This document shows positions 16,642-25,349 of a stretch of DNA of 64,000 bases, in pieces. The position numbers were made by a program, and so were the translations under genes. The stretch spans positions 62,001 through 126,000 of the forward strand of contig NZ_FOES01000001.1 in assembly GCF_900110685.1 (NCBI RefSeq). Direction: 5' to 3'. The notes under the pieces are model-generated. The model was not told where the DNA came from. It was given only the letters and a program-made list of their open reading frames with translations, and did not search any database. The first letter of the stretch is position 1, and each line of letters starts with the position of its first letter. The DNA comes from Piscibacillus halophilus (lineage in GTDB: Bacteria > Bacillota > Bacilli > Bacillales > Alkalibacillaceae).

Positions 16642-17388
16642 ATGAACGCTTGTTTTGTATCAGATGTAGGGAAAGTGAGAAAAGTAAATGAAGATTCTGG
16701 GGGTGTGTTTTATAATCAGTCGAATCAAATGCTAACCATCATTGCAGATGGCATGGGTGGACATAAGGCAGGAGATATTGCTAGTGATTTAACTTCTAAA
16801 TATATGAGTGAATTATGGGAACAAACAGATGCATTTGAACAATATGAAGAGGTAGAAGATTGGTTGCTAGAATCTATCCGAAAAACTAATTCACTTGTAT
16901 TTAGTCATGCGCAAGAAAATCAGGAATGTATTGGAATGGGGACGACCATCGTTGCAACCGTTTACTTCAATGATGTCGTTATTGTAGCGCATGTAGGAGA
17001 TAGTCGACTTTATCACATTACACATGAAGAGGTTGAACAAATAACGGAAGATCATTCTTTTGTACAGCAGTTAGTCAATAATGGAGAACTAACAGAAGAG
17101 GAAGCAGAAGCTCATCCTAAAAAGAATGTTTTACTACAAGCAATTGGAACAGAGCCTGATATAGAAATAGAAGTTAATCAATTTTCTTGGGCAGGTGAAG
17201 ATTTTGTATTGTCTTGCTCCGATGGATTATCTAATAAATTAACAGTTAATGAGATTCATGACATTCTAAATTTGGATTTAACATTAGAAGATAAAGTAAA
17301 TCGTTTAGTTTCACAAGCTAATGAAAATGGAGGAGAAGATAATATCTCAGTGGTTCTTGTTCAGCGTAAAGCAGGTGAATCACAATGA
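16642..17388 (+). CDS. prpC: PP2C-type Ser/Thr phosphatase PrpC (Stp)
   Basis: A 248-residue PPM phosphatase. Metal-binding motifs are all visible: 'SDVGKVRKVNEDSGGVF' (about residues 7-23), 'IIADGMGGHKAGDIAS' (D-G-M-G-G), 'AHVGDSRLYHI', 'EDHSFVQQLVNNGELTEEEA', 'VLSCSDGLSNKLT' and 'GGEDNISVVLV'. It dephosphorylates PrkC and its targets in the cytoplasm. ATG 16642 follows GAGGTGACC. It overlaps the kinase gene by four bases (ATGA), the conserved phosphatase-kinase coupling of Firmicutes. Confidence 0.97.
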   Translation: MNACFVSDVGKVRKVNEDSGGVFYNQSNQMLTIIADGMGGHKAGDIASDLTSKYMSELWEQTDAFEQYEEVEDWLLESIRKTNSLVFSHAQENQECIGMGTTIVATVYFNDVVIVAHVGDSRLYHITHEEVEQITEDHSFVQQLVNNGELTEEEAEAHPKKNVLLQAIGTEPDIEIEVNQFSWAGEDFVLSCSDGLSNKLTVNEIHDILNLDLTLEDKVNRLVSQANENGGEDNISVVLVQRKAGESQ

Positions 17389-19397
17389 TGGTAGGACGTA
17401 TTATAAACGAACGTTATAAACTCATTCGTCCAATAGGCGGCGGAGGAATGGCCCAAGTTTATTTGGCCCGTGACATCATTCTTCACCGTAACGTTGCGAT
17501 GAAAATCTTACGTATGGAATACTCCAATGACCGAGAGTTTATTGAGAGGTTTAGACGTGAAGCTGAATCGACGATTAGTTTATCTCATAATCATATTGTT
17601 AATTTATTCGATGTAGGGCAAGAAGAAGATATTTATTATATTGTAATGGAATATGTAGAAGGCATGACTTTAAAGGAACATATTCAACAGTATGGCCCAG
17701 TATCCGTAGATGAAGCTGTACATATTATGAATCAATTAGCTTCAGCTATTTCTCATGCCCATGAAAATGGAATTATTCATAGAGATATTAAACCTCAAAA
17801 CATTTTAGTGGACCAGGATGGTCAGGTGAAAATTACGGACTTTGGAATTGCTATGGCGTTAAGTTCAACGTCATTAACAAAGACTAATAATGTGCTAGGT
17901 TCGGTTCATTATTTATCTCCTGAGCAAGCCAGAGGCGGTACAGCCACTAAAAAATCTGACATTTATTCTTTAGGTATTGTTTTGTATGAGTTATTAACAG
18001 GGGAGCTACCGTTTTCAGGTGAATCTGCTGTGTCGATCGCCTTGAAACATATGCAAGAGAACACGCCATCTATTAAGGACTTTAATCCACTCGTACCACA
18101 AAGTGTAGAGAACGTTGTATTAAAAGCAACTGCTAAAGATCCATTACAACGTTATCAATCTATTGAAGAAATGCAGCAAGATTTAGACACGGTTTTAGAC
18201 CCAGAAAGAGTAGATGAAGAACCTTTTGTTGTCCCTGATGAGGAGGGAGAACAGACCAAAGCCATCCCCATCATTTCAGATGAAAAATCAGTTTCAGATC
18301 AGACTGATGAAGAGGAAACGAAAGAATTGAGCGCACAACAAACAAACAAAGAACCTAAGAAAAAGAAGCGTAAAAAGTGGTTAATTATCACTGTATCAAT
18401 TTTAGCATTATTGATAACAGCTGCGGTTATTGCCTTATTTTTATTACCAAAGTGGCTAGCACCGAATGAAGTTGTATTACCTGATGTTTCTGAAGAAAGG
18501 TATGAGGATGCCCTAAGGGAGTTAACTGAATTAGGGTTAGATGTAGAACGTGAATCGGTTTATTCCGAAGAGGTTGAAGAAGATTATGTCGTTCGCTCTT
18601 CACCAGACGGAGGTTCCACTGTAAAAGAGGGTTCTAATGTCACCTTATATACAAGTATGGGTCGTGAGAAAATTGAATTTGATGATTATGTGGGACGGCA
18701 GTATGAACAAACCAAACGATTTTTAGAGTCCAGAGGATATCAAGAAATTATTTCTTATCCAAAAGAGTCTGAGCAGCCTGAGGGTGAGATTATCCGGCAG
18801 ATTCAACCAGATCCTGGTGATCAAATCATACCAGAAGAGACAAAAGTCATTTTTGACGTCAGTTCCGGTCCACCAAAAATTACATTACAATCTTTGAGAG
18901 GTTGGACCTTAGATGAAGTAGAGAATTATATTAATGATGAAAATTTATCGTTAATACATGAAGAAGAGTTCTCTGATACTGTGCCTGAAGGTGAAGTCAT
19001 AAGGCAAGAACCCGGAGCTAATACAGAGCTTGGACAAGGTGACGATGTTAAGGTCTTTATTTCAAAAGGACCAGAACCTAAACCTGTTACGACTGAGATT
19101 GAAGTCGACGTTGAATATGAACCACCGAATGAGGATGGTAATGGAAATGGCAACGGAAATGGCAATGGGAACGGTAACGGAAATAAAAAACCTGAACAAT
19201 TAATTGAAATTTATGTAGATGATGCAAATCGTAGTATAGATGACGTAGCGTTTGAAGATCAGATTAACGGTGATGTGACTTATACGATTAGATTAACGAT
19301 TAACCCTAATGAAAGTGCTCGTTATAAAGTACATCGAGATGGTGAATTATATAAGGAAGAAGTGATTTCTTATGAAGAAGCAGGAGAGGGTTCGTAA
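17385..19397 (+). CDS. prkC: PASTA-domain Ser/Thr protein kinase PrkC
   Basis: A 670-residue membrane kinase. The cytoplasmic kinase domain (about residues 10-270) has the Gly loop 'IGGGGMAQVYLARD', catalytic 'IIHRDIKPQN' (D134) and 'DFGIAMALSST', with threonines in the activation loop. A basic stop 'KKKKRKK' precedes one transmembrane segment (about 332-355). Three PASTA repeats follow (about 361-427, 428-497 and 498-565), then a Gly-Asn repeat linker (about 585-600) and a C-terminal Ig-like domain. PASTA domains bind muropeptides; in B. subtilis PrkC triggers germination. The Gly-Asn linker is unusual. Confidence 0.97.
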   Translation: MMVGRIINERYKLIRPIGGGGMAQVYLARDIILHRNVAMKILRMEYSNDREFIERFRREAESTISLSHNHIVNLFDVGQEEDIYYIVMEYVEGMTLKEHIQQYGPVSVDEAVHIMNQLASAISHAHENGIIHRDIKPQNILVDQDGQVKITDFGIAMALSSTSLTKTNNVLGSVHYLSPEQARGGTATKKSDIYSLGIVLYELLTGELPFSGESAVSIALKHMQENTPSIKDFNPLVPQSVENVVLKATAKDPLQRYQSIEEMQQDLDTVLDPERVDEEPFVVPDEEGEQTKAIPIISDEKSVSDQTDEEETKELSAQQTNKEPKKKKRKKWLIITVSILALLITAAVIALFLLPKWLAPNEVVLPDVSEERYEDALRELTELGLDVERESVYSEEVEEDYVVRSSPDGGSTVKEGSNVTLYTSMGREKIEFDDYVGRQYEQTKRFLESRGYQEIISYPKESEQPEGEIIRQIQPDPGDQIIPEETKVIFDVSSGPPKITLQSLRGWTLDEVENYINDENLSLIHEEEFSDTVPEGEVIRQEPGANTELGQGDDVKVFISKGPEPKPVTTEIEVDVEYEPPNEDGNGNGNGNGNGNGNGNKKPEQLIEIYVDDANRSIDDVAFEDQINGDVTYTIRLTINPNESARYKVHRDGELYKEEVISYEEAGEGS

Positions 19398-20279
19398 ATG
19401 ATCCAAGGTATTATAATAAAAGCTTTAAGTGGGTTCTACGATGTTTTAGCTGATGATCACCTATATACATGTAAAGGTCGAGGTGTCTTTCGAAAAAAGA
19501 AGATTACGCCTTTAGTGGGTGACTATGTTGAAGTTGATGCTCAATCAGACTCAACGGGTACGATTGTATCGATCCAAGATCGCCGAAATGAGCTTATTCG
19601 ACCACCAATCGCAAATGTAGATCAAGCGATCATTGTCAGTTCAGTTGTAGAACCAGAGTTTAACCCTCTTTTGCTGGATCGTTTTTTGGTCTTAATAGAA
19701 TATAAAGATATAAAGCCATTAATTGTATTTACCAAAGAAGACTTAACGACCGATGAGCAGTTAGATGAGTTAAATGCCTATGCTAACATCTATCGGGATA
19801 TCGGTTTTAAAGTATTAATTGTTTCTAAAGTCATGGAAGATTTAAATGATAAGATTTACCCGCATCTTGCTAATAAACTATCAGTGATCGCAGGCCAGTC
19901 TGGTGTGGGAAAATCTACTTTATTAAATAAATTAGATGACGAATTAGAAATTGAGACGGGAACCATCTCAAAGAGCTTAGGACGGGGTAAACATACCACG
20001 CGTCATGTAGAGTTATATCATGTTGGTGGTGGATATGTAGCAGATACGCCGGGTTTTAGCTCGTTAGATTTTGATGAAATTGAATTAGAAGATTTACGTT
20101 TTTGTTTTAGAGAGTTTTTAGATTATCAAGATGATTGTAAGTTTAGAGGTTGTTTGCATATGAATGAACCCAAGTGTGCAGTTAAATCAGCAGTTGAACA
20201 AGGTGAAATTGCTAATTTTAGATATGAACATTACCAAAACTTTTACGAAGAAATAAAACAGAGAAAGCCGAGGTATTAA
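19398..20279 (+). CDS. rsgA: Circularly permuted ribosome-assembly GTPase RsgA (CpgA)
   Basis: A 293-residue GTPase that acts late in 30S assembly. The N-terminal OB fold (about 1-65) is followed by the permuted GTPase: G4 'FTKEDL', then G1 'VIAGQSGVGKSTLLNKL' (about 161-177), 'GRGKHTTRHVEL' (switch I/G2) and G3 'DTPGFSSL'. The C-terminal zinc site is 'CKFRGCLHMNEPKCAVK' (Cys-x4-Cys-x-His-x5-Cys). ATG 19398 begins immediately after the prkC stop codon. This linkage is conserved, and B. subtilis CpgA is a known PrkC phosphorylation target. Confidence 0.97.
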   Translation: MIQGIIIKALSGFYDVLADDHLYTCKGRGVFRKKKITPLVGDYVEVDAQSDSTGTIVSIQDRRNELIRPPIANVDQAIIVSSVVEPEFNPLLLDRFLVLIEYKDIKPLIVFTKEDLTTDEQLDELNAYANIYRDIGFKVLIVSKVMEDLNDKIYPHLANKLSVIAGQSGVGKSTLLNKLDDELEIETGTISKSLGRGKHTTRHVELYHVGGGYVADTPGFSSLDFDEIELEDLRFCFREFLDYQDDCKFRGCLHMNEPKCAVKSAVEQGEIANFRYEHYQNFYEEIKQRKPRY

Positions 20280-20282
20280 TTG

Positions 20283-20933
20283 ATGTTAAAAATTGCTCCA
20301 TCTATATTATCCGCTGATTTTTCTAAATTAGGCGACGAAATTAAAGATGTTGAAAAAGATGTAGATTATATTCATGTTGATGTCATGGACGGACATTTTG
20401 TACCGAATATTACGATTGGTCCATTAATTGTCGAGTCTATTCGACCGATCACTCAATTACCATTGGATGTTCATTTAATGATAGAGAATCCTGAACAATA
20501 TGTGCCTGCATTTGCTAAAGCAGGTGCAGATATTATTTCCGTTCATCAAGAAGCAACTCCTCATTTACACCGTGTCATCCAACAGATTAAAAACGAGGGA
20601 GTAAAGCCGGGCGTCGTTATTAATCCAGCGACCCCAGTAGAATCAATTATGCCAATCTTAGGGGATGTTGATTTAGTACTAGTGATGACTGTTAACCCAG
20701 GATTTGGTGGTCAATCGTTCATAGAGTCTACGCTTTCTAAAATTAAACAATTAAAAGAACTTAAACAACAATATAACTATCACTATGAAATTGAGGTTGA
20801 TGGCGGGGTAAAACCAGAAACGGCAAAAGCATGTGTGGATGCAGGGGCAGAAGTACTAGTGGCAGGAAGTGCGATTTTTAATCACTCTAACCGTCAAGAA
20901 GCTATTAACGCTATCAAAGATTCAATTGATTAG
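20283..20933 (+). CDS. rpe: Ribulose-phosphate 3-epimerase
   Basis: A 216-residue TIM-barrel enzyme interconverting ribulose-5-P and xylulose-5-P in the pentose phosphate pathway. It has '[17 protein letters not shown]', '[19 protein letters not shown]' (metal ligands H, D), '[12 protein letters not shown]', '[16 protein letters not shown]' and '[12 protein letters not shown]'. ATG 20283 is chosen with GAGGT at a 9-base spacing over a TTG immediately before it. It sits four bases after rsgA and 8 before thiN, all in one operon. Confidence 0.97.
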   Translation: MLKIAPSILSADFSKLGDEIKDVEKDVDYIHVDVMDGHFVPNITIGPLIVESIRPITQLPLDVHLMIENPEQYVPAFAKAGADIISVHQEATPHLHRVIQQIKNEGVKPGVVINPATPVESIMPILGDVDLVLVMTVNPGFGGQSFIESTLSKIKQLKELKQQYNYHYEIEVDGGVKPETAKACVDAGAEVLVAGSAIFNHSNRQEAINAIKDSID

Positions 20934-20941
20934 GTGATCAT

Positions 20942-21586
20942 ATGAGTTTACATGTCGGAATCGTTGCTGCTGGTCCAATAGATGAGATACCAGATTTATC
21001 AAATTATCCTAAAGTAAATTATTGGATTGGTGTAGACGAAGGTGCAAAAGTTTTATATGAAGCTGGAATTCAAACAGATTTGGTCATGGGAGATTTTGAT
21101 TCTATTGATCCAAGTTTAATTGAAACCCTTCAACAATCAGCACAATCTGTTAAAGTCTTTCCTACCGTAAAAGATGAAACAGATTTAGAATTAGCTTTTC
21201 TTGAGGCTATTCACTTAAAACCAGATCAGGTTTTAATATTTGGGGCAACAGGTGGAAGATTAGATCATGCATGGATGAACGTGCAATTACTAAACATGTT
21301 TGCTGATCAAAACATTAATGCATGGCTAGTGAATGGACAAAATGAAATAACACTTAAAAAGCCAGGGAAATATGAATTAGAAAAGGATTTATCTTTCCCA
21401 TATATTTCATTTCTTCCTTTTTCGGAGAAAGTTGAAAATCTAACGCTGCAAGGATTTAGATATCCACTTGACCAACATACAATTGTTCAAGGATCGTCAC
21501 TAACGATTTCTAACGAATGGTCTGAAAAAAAAGGTACTTATTTTTTTACCTCAGGCATAATATTAGTTATAAAGAGTCGTGATTAA
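20942..21586 (+). CDS. thiN: Thiamine pyrophosphokinase
   Basis: A 214-residue enzyme (B. subtilis YloS/ThiN) that converts thiamine plus ATP to thiamine diphosphate. The catalytic region has 'GVDEGAKVLYEAGIQTDLVM', 'GDFDSIDPSL' and 'VKDETDLELAF', followed by 'LIFGATGGRLDHAWMNVQLL' and the C-terminal beta-sandwich that binds thiamine. ATG 20942 has AGGTGAT upstream. It is the last long gene of the coaBC-thiN run; the short sporulation gene spoVM follows 38 bases later. Confidence 0.95.
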   Translation: MSLHVGIVAAGPIDEIPDLSNYPKVNYWIGVDEGAKVLYEAGIQTDLVMGDFDSIDPSLIETLQQSAQSVKVFPTVKDETDLELAFLEAIHLKPDQVLIFGATGGRLDHAWMNVQLLNMFADQNINAWLVNGQNEITLKKPGKYELEKDLSFPYISFLPFSEKVENLTLQGFRYPLDQHTIVQGSSLTISNEWSEKKGTYFFTSGIILVIKSRD

Positions 21587-21624
21587 TCTTTGACCATCGT
21601 CAGCGTTAGTATAGGAGGGGGAAG

Positions 21625-21702
21625 ATGAGATTTTATACAGTGAAGCTTCCTAGGTTTTTAGGTGGGCTAGTCCGCGGTATTATGAATCTTTTTAAAAAAT
21701 AA
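21625..21702 (+). CDS. spoVM: Stage V sporulation protein SpoVM, 25 residues
   Basis: A 26-codon frame with an excellent ribosome site (GGAGGGGG, 5-base spacing) encodes 'MRFYTVKLPRFLGGLVRGIM' then 'NLFKK'. It matches B. subtilis SpoVM (MKFYTIKLPKFLGG...) along the amphipathic helix, including the Pro that kinks the peptide. SpoVM binds convex membrane on the forespore and anchors the SpoIVA coat ATPase. It is in its canonical place between thiN and rpmB, and a terminator begins two bases after its stop. The C-terminus is one residue shorter than in B. subtilis and basic. It is strong evidence that the organism sporulates. Confidence 0.93.
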   Translation: MRFYTVKLPRFLGGLVRGIMNLFKK

Positions 21703-21703
21703 T

Positions 21704-21744
21704 ACAAAAAAGCTACCTGACGTGTCATCAGGTAGCTTTTTTGT
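21704..21744. terminator. Bidirectional terminator between spoVM and rpmB
   Basis: ACAAAAAAGCTACCTGA (21704-21720) pairs perfectly with TCAGGTAGCTTTTTTGT (21728-21744) around a 7-base loop. The A/T-rich stem ends give a T-run on both strands, serving the two convergent transcripts. Confidence 0.93.
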
Positions 21745-21768
21745 ATATCATCATTTAAGTGAACGGAT

Positions 21769-21957
21769 TTAAACGCGTTCTACTTTACCAGATTTAAGTG
21801 CGCGTGCTGATACGTAAACTTTTTTAGGTTTACCGTCTACCATAACACGTACCTTTTGTACGTTTGATTTCCATTTACGTTTCGTAGCGTTCATAGCGTG
21901 TGAACGGTGGTTACCAGTTTTAGTTTTACGTCCAGTTACTTGACATTTACGTGCCAC
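21769..21957 (-). CDS. rpmB: 50S ribosomal protein L28
   Basis: A 62-residue basic protein starting '[20 protein letters not shown]', followed by '[20 protein letters not shown]' and ending '[13 protein letters not shown]'. This is a complete L28 of the usual Bacillus length. It contains only one N-terminal cysteine (C5), so it is the zinc-free form. ATG 21957 follows GGAGGGAAT. It is transcribed against its neighbours, as in B. subtilis. Confidence 0.97.
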   Translation of the reverse strand: MARKCQVTGRKTKTGNHRSHAMNATKRKWKSNVQKVRVMVDGKPKKVYVSARALKSGKVERV

Positions 21958-22008
21958 TATAATTCCCTCCTAGCTTTCAAACAAATATCTCTAAATCGTT
22001 ACTTAACT

Positions 22009-22037
22009 AATTTACCATATGGATTGCATGTTTTCAA
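22009..22037 (-). promoter_or_regulatory. rpmB promoter
   Basis: On the minus strand TTGAAA (22037-22032), a 17-base spacer and TAAATT (22014-22009), about 50 bases before the L28 start. Confidence 0.6.
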
Positions 22038-22147
22038 TATTTCTGGTTAATCTTATCAAGTTTTTTAACTTGACAGTGTTGTATACCTTTTCATTTTATT
22101 TACCTTATAGTAAAATAACCGTAGTCATGAACCCGAGGAGGATGGAT

Positions 22148-22507
22148 ATGTCGATTGAAGTACGTAATGAATATGGAACCGTTTCGATCTCGAAAGAAGT
22201 CATTACGACAATTGCTGGTGGTGCCGCTGTTGAATGTTATGGTATTGTAGGTATGGCATCACGCAAACAATTAAAAGATGGTTTATCTGAAATACTAGGT
22301 AAAGAAAACTTTTCTAAAGGTGTTGTCGTAAGAAATGAAGAAGACAACATTGATATTGATATGTACATTATCGTCGGCTATGGAACAAAAGTGTCGGAAG
22401 TCGCACACAATGTTCAAAATCAAGTGAAATATTCATTAAAGAAAATGATTGGTTTAGATGTCAATACAGTGAATATTTATATTCACGGAGTTCGTGTAAC
22501 ATCCTAG
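22148..22507 (+). CDS. yloU: Asp23/Gls24-family protein YloU
   Basis: A 119-residue Asp23/Gls24 protein very close to B. subtilis YloU: 'MSIEVRNEYGTVSISKEVIT', 'GGAAVECYGIVGMASRKQLK', 'DIDMYIIVGYGTKVSEVAHN' and 'DVNTVNIYIHGVRVTS'. Asp23 proteins are small envelope-associated, alkaline-stress-linked proteins; the exact role of YloU is not settled. The frame is open upstream to 22019, but ATG 22148 is chosen: GAGGAGG lies 6 bases before it and the family starts MSIE. It is co-directional with fakA, 32 bases downstream. Confidence 0.93.
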   Translation: MSIEVRNEYGTVSISKEVITTIAGGAAVECYGIVGMASRKQLKDGLSEILGKENFSKGVVVRNEEDNIDIDMYIIVGYGTKVSEVAHNVQNQVKYSLKKMIGLDVNTVNIYIHGVRVTS

Positions 22508-22539
22508 GTTGACATCGGTTTTGAAGGAGGAAAAAGAGA

Positions 22540-24219
22540 GTGTCTAATCGAACACTAAATGGCGAACAGTTTGCGCAGATGATTTTATTAGGTGCGCATC
22601 ATTTGTCTAATCAGGCAAATATGATTGATTCATTGAACGTATTCCCTGTACCAGATGGTGATACAGGAACAAATATGAACTTAACGATGACTTCAGGTGC
22701 AAAAGAAGTTGAAAATGTTGGTTCAAATCATGTAGGAGAAGTGGCAAATGCTTTTGCTAAAGGCCTTTTAATGGGAGCTCGAGGGAACTCGGGTGTTATT
22801 TTGTCGCAATTATTTAGAGGTTTTTCAAAAAGTGTACAAGATAAAGAAACGTTAGAACTCCAGGATTTAGCTGATGCTTTACAATCAGGTGTAGATACTG
22901 CTTATAAAGCAGTTATGAAGCCTGTTGAAGGAACTGTTCTAACCGTTGCAAAAGATGCTGCAAAAGCGGGAGAAAAAGCTGTTCAATCAGTTAATAATAT
23001 TACTGATTGGTTTGAAGTTGTTTTAGAAGAAGCAAAGCAGTCTCTAGAACGTACACCAGATCTTTTACCTGTACTAAAAGAAGTAGGGGTTGTTGATAGT
23101 GGTGGACAAGGGTTAGTGACGGTTTATGAAGGGTTCATTGCATCATTGAAAGGTGAAGAATTACCTACAAACGCTTCACAACCATCCTTAGATGAGTTAG
23201 TTAATGCTGAACACCATAAAATGCACCAAGACTTTATGGAAACTGAAGATATTGAATTTGGTTACTGTACTGAATTTATGGTTAAATTCGAAGAAGATAA
23301 GCTTGCTCAAAATCCGTTTGATGAACAACAATACCGTGAAGAACTTAGTGAGCACGGTGATTCATTGCTTGTAGTATCTGATGATGAAGTGGTAAAAGTT
23401 CATATTCATGCTGAATATCCTGGTGAAGTTATGACAATCGGTCAACGATATGGAAGCTTAATTAATATTAAAATTGAAAACATGCGTGAACAACATTCTG
23501 CCATAATAGATGAGAATAAACCGAACACAGTAAAAGCTCCTACACAAGAACAAGTGCGTTCTAAAATGGCAGTCGTTACGGTTGCTATGGGTGAAGGTAT
23601 TAAAACAATGTTTGAAAGCCTGAATGCTAACGTCGTTATAGAGGGTGGACAGACGATGAACCCTAGTACGCAAGATATCGTAGAAGCCATTAATGAGGCA
23701 AATGCAGATCATGTGTTAGTTTTACCTAACAATAAAAATATCATAATGGCAGCAGAACAAGCACACGATCTAGTAGACTGTGATGTAAAAGTCGTTCCAA
23801 CTAAGACTGTACCTCAAGGTATGACAGCTATGTTATCTTACAATCCAGAGGCTAGCTTAGAGGAAAATCATGAGGCGATGACTGAGTCATTACAATTTGT
23901 AAAGACTGGTCAAATTACTTATGCCGTTAGAGATACTCAAATCAATGGAAAGACTATTGAAGAAGGTAACTTTATGGGAATTCTGGACGGAGCTATTGAA
24001 GCCGTCGATACAGATAAAATGAAAACCATATTTGATTTATTACACCAAATGATTGATCCAGATGAAAATGAAATTGTAACAATCCTTCAAGGTGAAGAAG
24101 GAACTAATGACGAAGTACAACAAATCGAACAATTTATCGAAGACCATTTTGAAGACGTGGAAGTAGAAGTCGTTGATGGAAAACAACCTATTTACTCATT
24201 TATCTTTTCCGTGGAATAA
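22540..24219 (+). CDS. fakA: Fatty acid kinase catalytic subunit FakA (YloV)
   Basis: A 559-residue DhaL-fold kinase. The N-terminal ATP-binding domain has 'NVFPVPDGDTGTNMNLTMTS' (metal-binding aspartates) and 'GLLMGARGNSGVILSQLFRG'. A middle domain ('EFGYCTEFMVKFEE...') and a DegV-like C-terminal domain follow. FakA phosphorylates fatty acids carried by FakB (DegV proteins) so they can enter phospholipid synthesis through PlsX/PlsY. The start is GTG 22540 after AAGGAGGAAAAAGA. In B. subtilis sdaAB follows; here two unrelated genes intervene. Confidence 0.95.
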   Translation: MSNRTLNGEQFAQMILLGAHHLSNQANMIDSLNVFPVPDGDTGTNMNLTMTSGAKEVENVGSNHVGEVANAFAKGLLMGARGNSGVILSQLFRGFSKSVQDKETLELQDLADALQSGVDTAYKAVMKPVEGTVLTVAKDAAKAGEKAVQSVNNITDWFEVVLEEAKQSLERTPDLLPVLKEVGVVDSGGQGLVTVYEGFIASLKGEELPTNASQPSLDELVNAEHHKMHQDFMETEDIEFGYCTEFMVKFEEDKLAQNPFDEQQYREELSEHGDSLLVVSDDEVVKVHIHAEYPGEVMTIGQRYGSLINIKIENMREQHSAIIDENKPNTVKAPTQEQVRSKMAVVTVAMGEGIKTMFESLNANVVIEGGQTMNPSTQDIVEAINEANADHVLVLPNNKNIIMAAEQAHDLVDCDVKVVPTKTVPQGMTAMLSYNPEASLEENHEAMTESLQFVKTGQITYAVRDTQINGKTIEEGNFMGILDGAIEAVDTDKMKTIFDLLHQMIDPDENEIVTILQGEEGTNDEVQQIEQFIEDHFEDVEVEVVDGKQPIYSFIFSVE

Positions 24220-24248
24220 TACTATATATGCTAATACAAATTAAGTCC

Positions 24249-24289
24249 GTTCAGTTTAAGTGGTGATATACTTAAACTGAACTTTTTAT
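24249..24289 (+). terminator. Intrinsic terminator after fakA
   Basis: GTTCAGTTTAAG (24249-24260) pairs perfectly with CTTAAACTGAAC (24271-24282) around a 10-base loop, followed by TTTTTA. Confidence 0.92.
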
Positions 24290-24309
24290 TTTTCACTCTA
24301 AAATACGGT

Positions 24310-24336
24310 TTGATCACTTAAGGTTAAAGGTATAAT
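24310..24336 (+). promoter_or_regulatory. Candidate promoter for the methyltransferase gene
   Basis: TTGATC (24310-24315), a 15-base spacer and a consensus TATAAT (24331-24336). The leader of about 90 bases carries no recognised riboswitch. Confidence 0.5.
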
Positions 24337-24428
24337 GGCATCATTAAAATTAAAATTTTTATGTTCGATTCGGTTAAATAAGGTGTGACTGGTTCAATCA
24401 CCCCAACTATTTAGGAGATGGATTAATC

Positions 24429-25160
24429 ATGAAACAAAACAAGTATGATGATGAAAAATTTTTCTCTATGTATGAAAAAATGCCACGTTCAATCAAAGGA
24501 CTTGAAGCTGCTGGAGAATGGCATGAGTTTAAAAAGCTAATTCCTGAATTACGTAATAAAAGTGTACTTGATCTAGGGTGTGGTTTTGGTTGGCATTGTC
24601 GTTATGCTAGTGAACAGCAAGCAAGTTCTATTCTTGGGGTTGATATTTCAGAAAAGATGCTTGCAAAAGCTCGTGAGTTGACTGATGATCCCGCGATTTC
24701 ATACATGAATATGCCAATTGAAGGCATTAATTTTTCAGAATCACAATTTGATGTTGTGTTGAGTTCATTGGCTTTACACTATATTAAATCATTTGAAGAT
24801 ATTTGCAATAAAGTTTATAAATGCTTAAAGCCAGGTGGAGCTTTTGTATTTTCAGTTGAACATCCAATTTTCACTACTCGAAATGAGCAAGATTGGTATT
24901 ATGATGAACAAGGTAATCGTCTGCATTGGGCAGTTGACCATTATCAATCAGAAGGTTTACGAGAAACATCTTTTCTTACTGGAAACGTTATAAAATATCA
25001 TCGGACATTTGCAACCTATGTGAATGATTTAATTGATGCTGGTTTTACAATAAAGAATGTTAAAGAACCTGTACCTTCAGAAGAAATGTTAAAGAGTGTC
25101 CCAGAAATGAAAGATGAACTTAGAAGACCCATGTTCTTAATGATCTATGCAGAGAAGTAA
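24429..25160 (+). CDS. Class I SAM-dependent methyltransferase
   Basis: A 243-residue Methyltransf_11-type enzyme. Motif I 'SVLDLGCGFGWHCRYASEQ' is at about residues 51-69, then 'ILGVDISEKMLAKAREL' (acidic residue for the ribose), 'FDVVLSSLALHYIKSFEDIC' and 'CLKPGGAFVFSVEHPIFT'. The C-terminal 'TFATYVNDLIDAGFTIKNVK' is the usual ending of this family. Substrate unknown. ATG 24429 follows TAGGAGATGG. It has its own promoter and is an insertion relative to the usual fakA-sdaAB order, so possibly gained. Confidence 0.85.
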   Translation: MKQNKYDDEKFFSMYEKMPRSIKGLEAAGEWHEFKKLIPELRNKSVLDLGCGFGWHCRYASEQQASSILGVDISEKMLAKARELTDDPAISYMNMPIEGINFSESQFDVVLSSLALHYIKSFEDICNKVYKCLKPGGAFVFSVEHPIFTTRNEQDWYYDEQGNRLHWAVDHYQSEGLRETSFLTGNVIKYHRTFATYVNDLIDAGFTIKNVKEPVPSEEMLKSVPEMKDELRRPMFLMIYAEK

Positions 25161-25240
25161 AAGGGGTGTATAAATTAATTACACTTATATAAAAAAATGG
25201 GTGTTTTTTATTACAAAAGCTCTTTAAAAATAAAGTTATA

Positions 25241-25267
25241 AAAACAAAAAGCACCGCTATGGGTGCT
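25241..25267 (-). terminator. Intrinsic terminator of the NCS2 permease gene
   Basis: On the minus strand AGCACC, loop CATAGC, GGTGCT is followed by TTTTTGTTTT. It could equally be inherited from an insertion-sequence end (see the next feature). Confidence 0.75.
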
Positions 25268-25310
25268 GCCCCAAAAAATTTAGAGTAAAAAATCTAACTT
25301 CTGGGGTCAC
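25268..25310. mobile_element. Possible solo end of an IS3-like insertion sequence
   Basis: The segment holds an imperfect palindrome: CCCCAAAAAATTTAGA (25269-25284) against TCTAACTTCTGGGG (25293-25306). Paired GACCCCAAAAAGTTAGA-like sequences around a stop codon and terminator are familiar at IS3-family ends in Firmicutes. No transposase frame, partner end or target duplication is visible, so this is at most a remnant. The alternative is a simple double hairpin terminator. Confidence 0.35.
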
Positions 25311-25349
25311 TACCTATTGCGATGCTTAGTCATATATTAATCTTTTCTT

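Noticed and set aside
18926-19165. Minus-strand frame rich in Pro-Phe-Pro-Leu
   Set aside because: It is the antisense reading of the Gly-Asn repeat in prkC and has no independent signals.
22019-22147. N-terminal extension of YloU
   Set aside because: The open frame upstream of ATG 22148 covers a ribosome site and non-coding DNA, and the family starts at MSIE.
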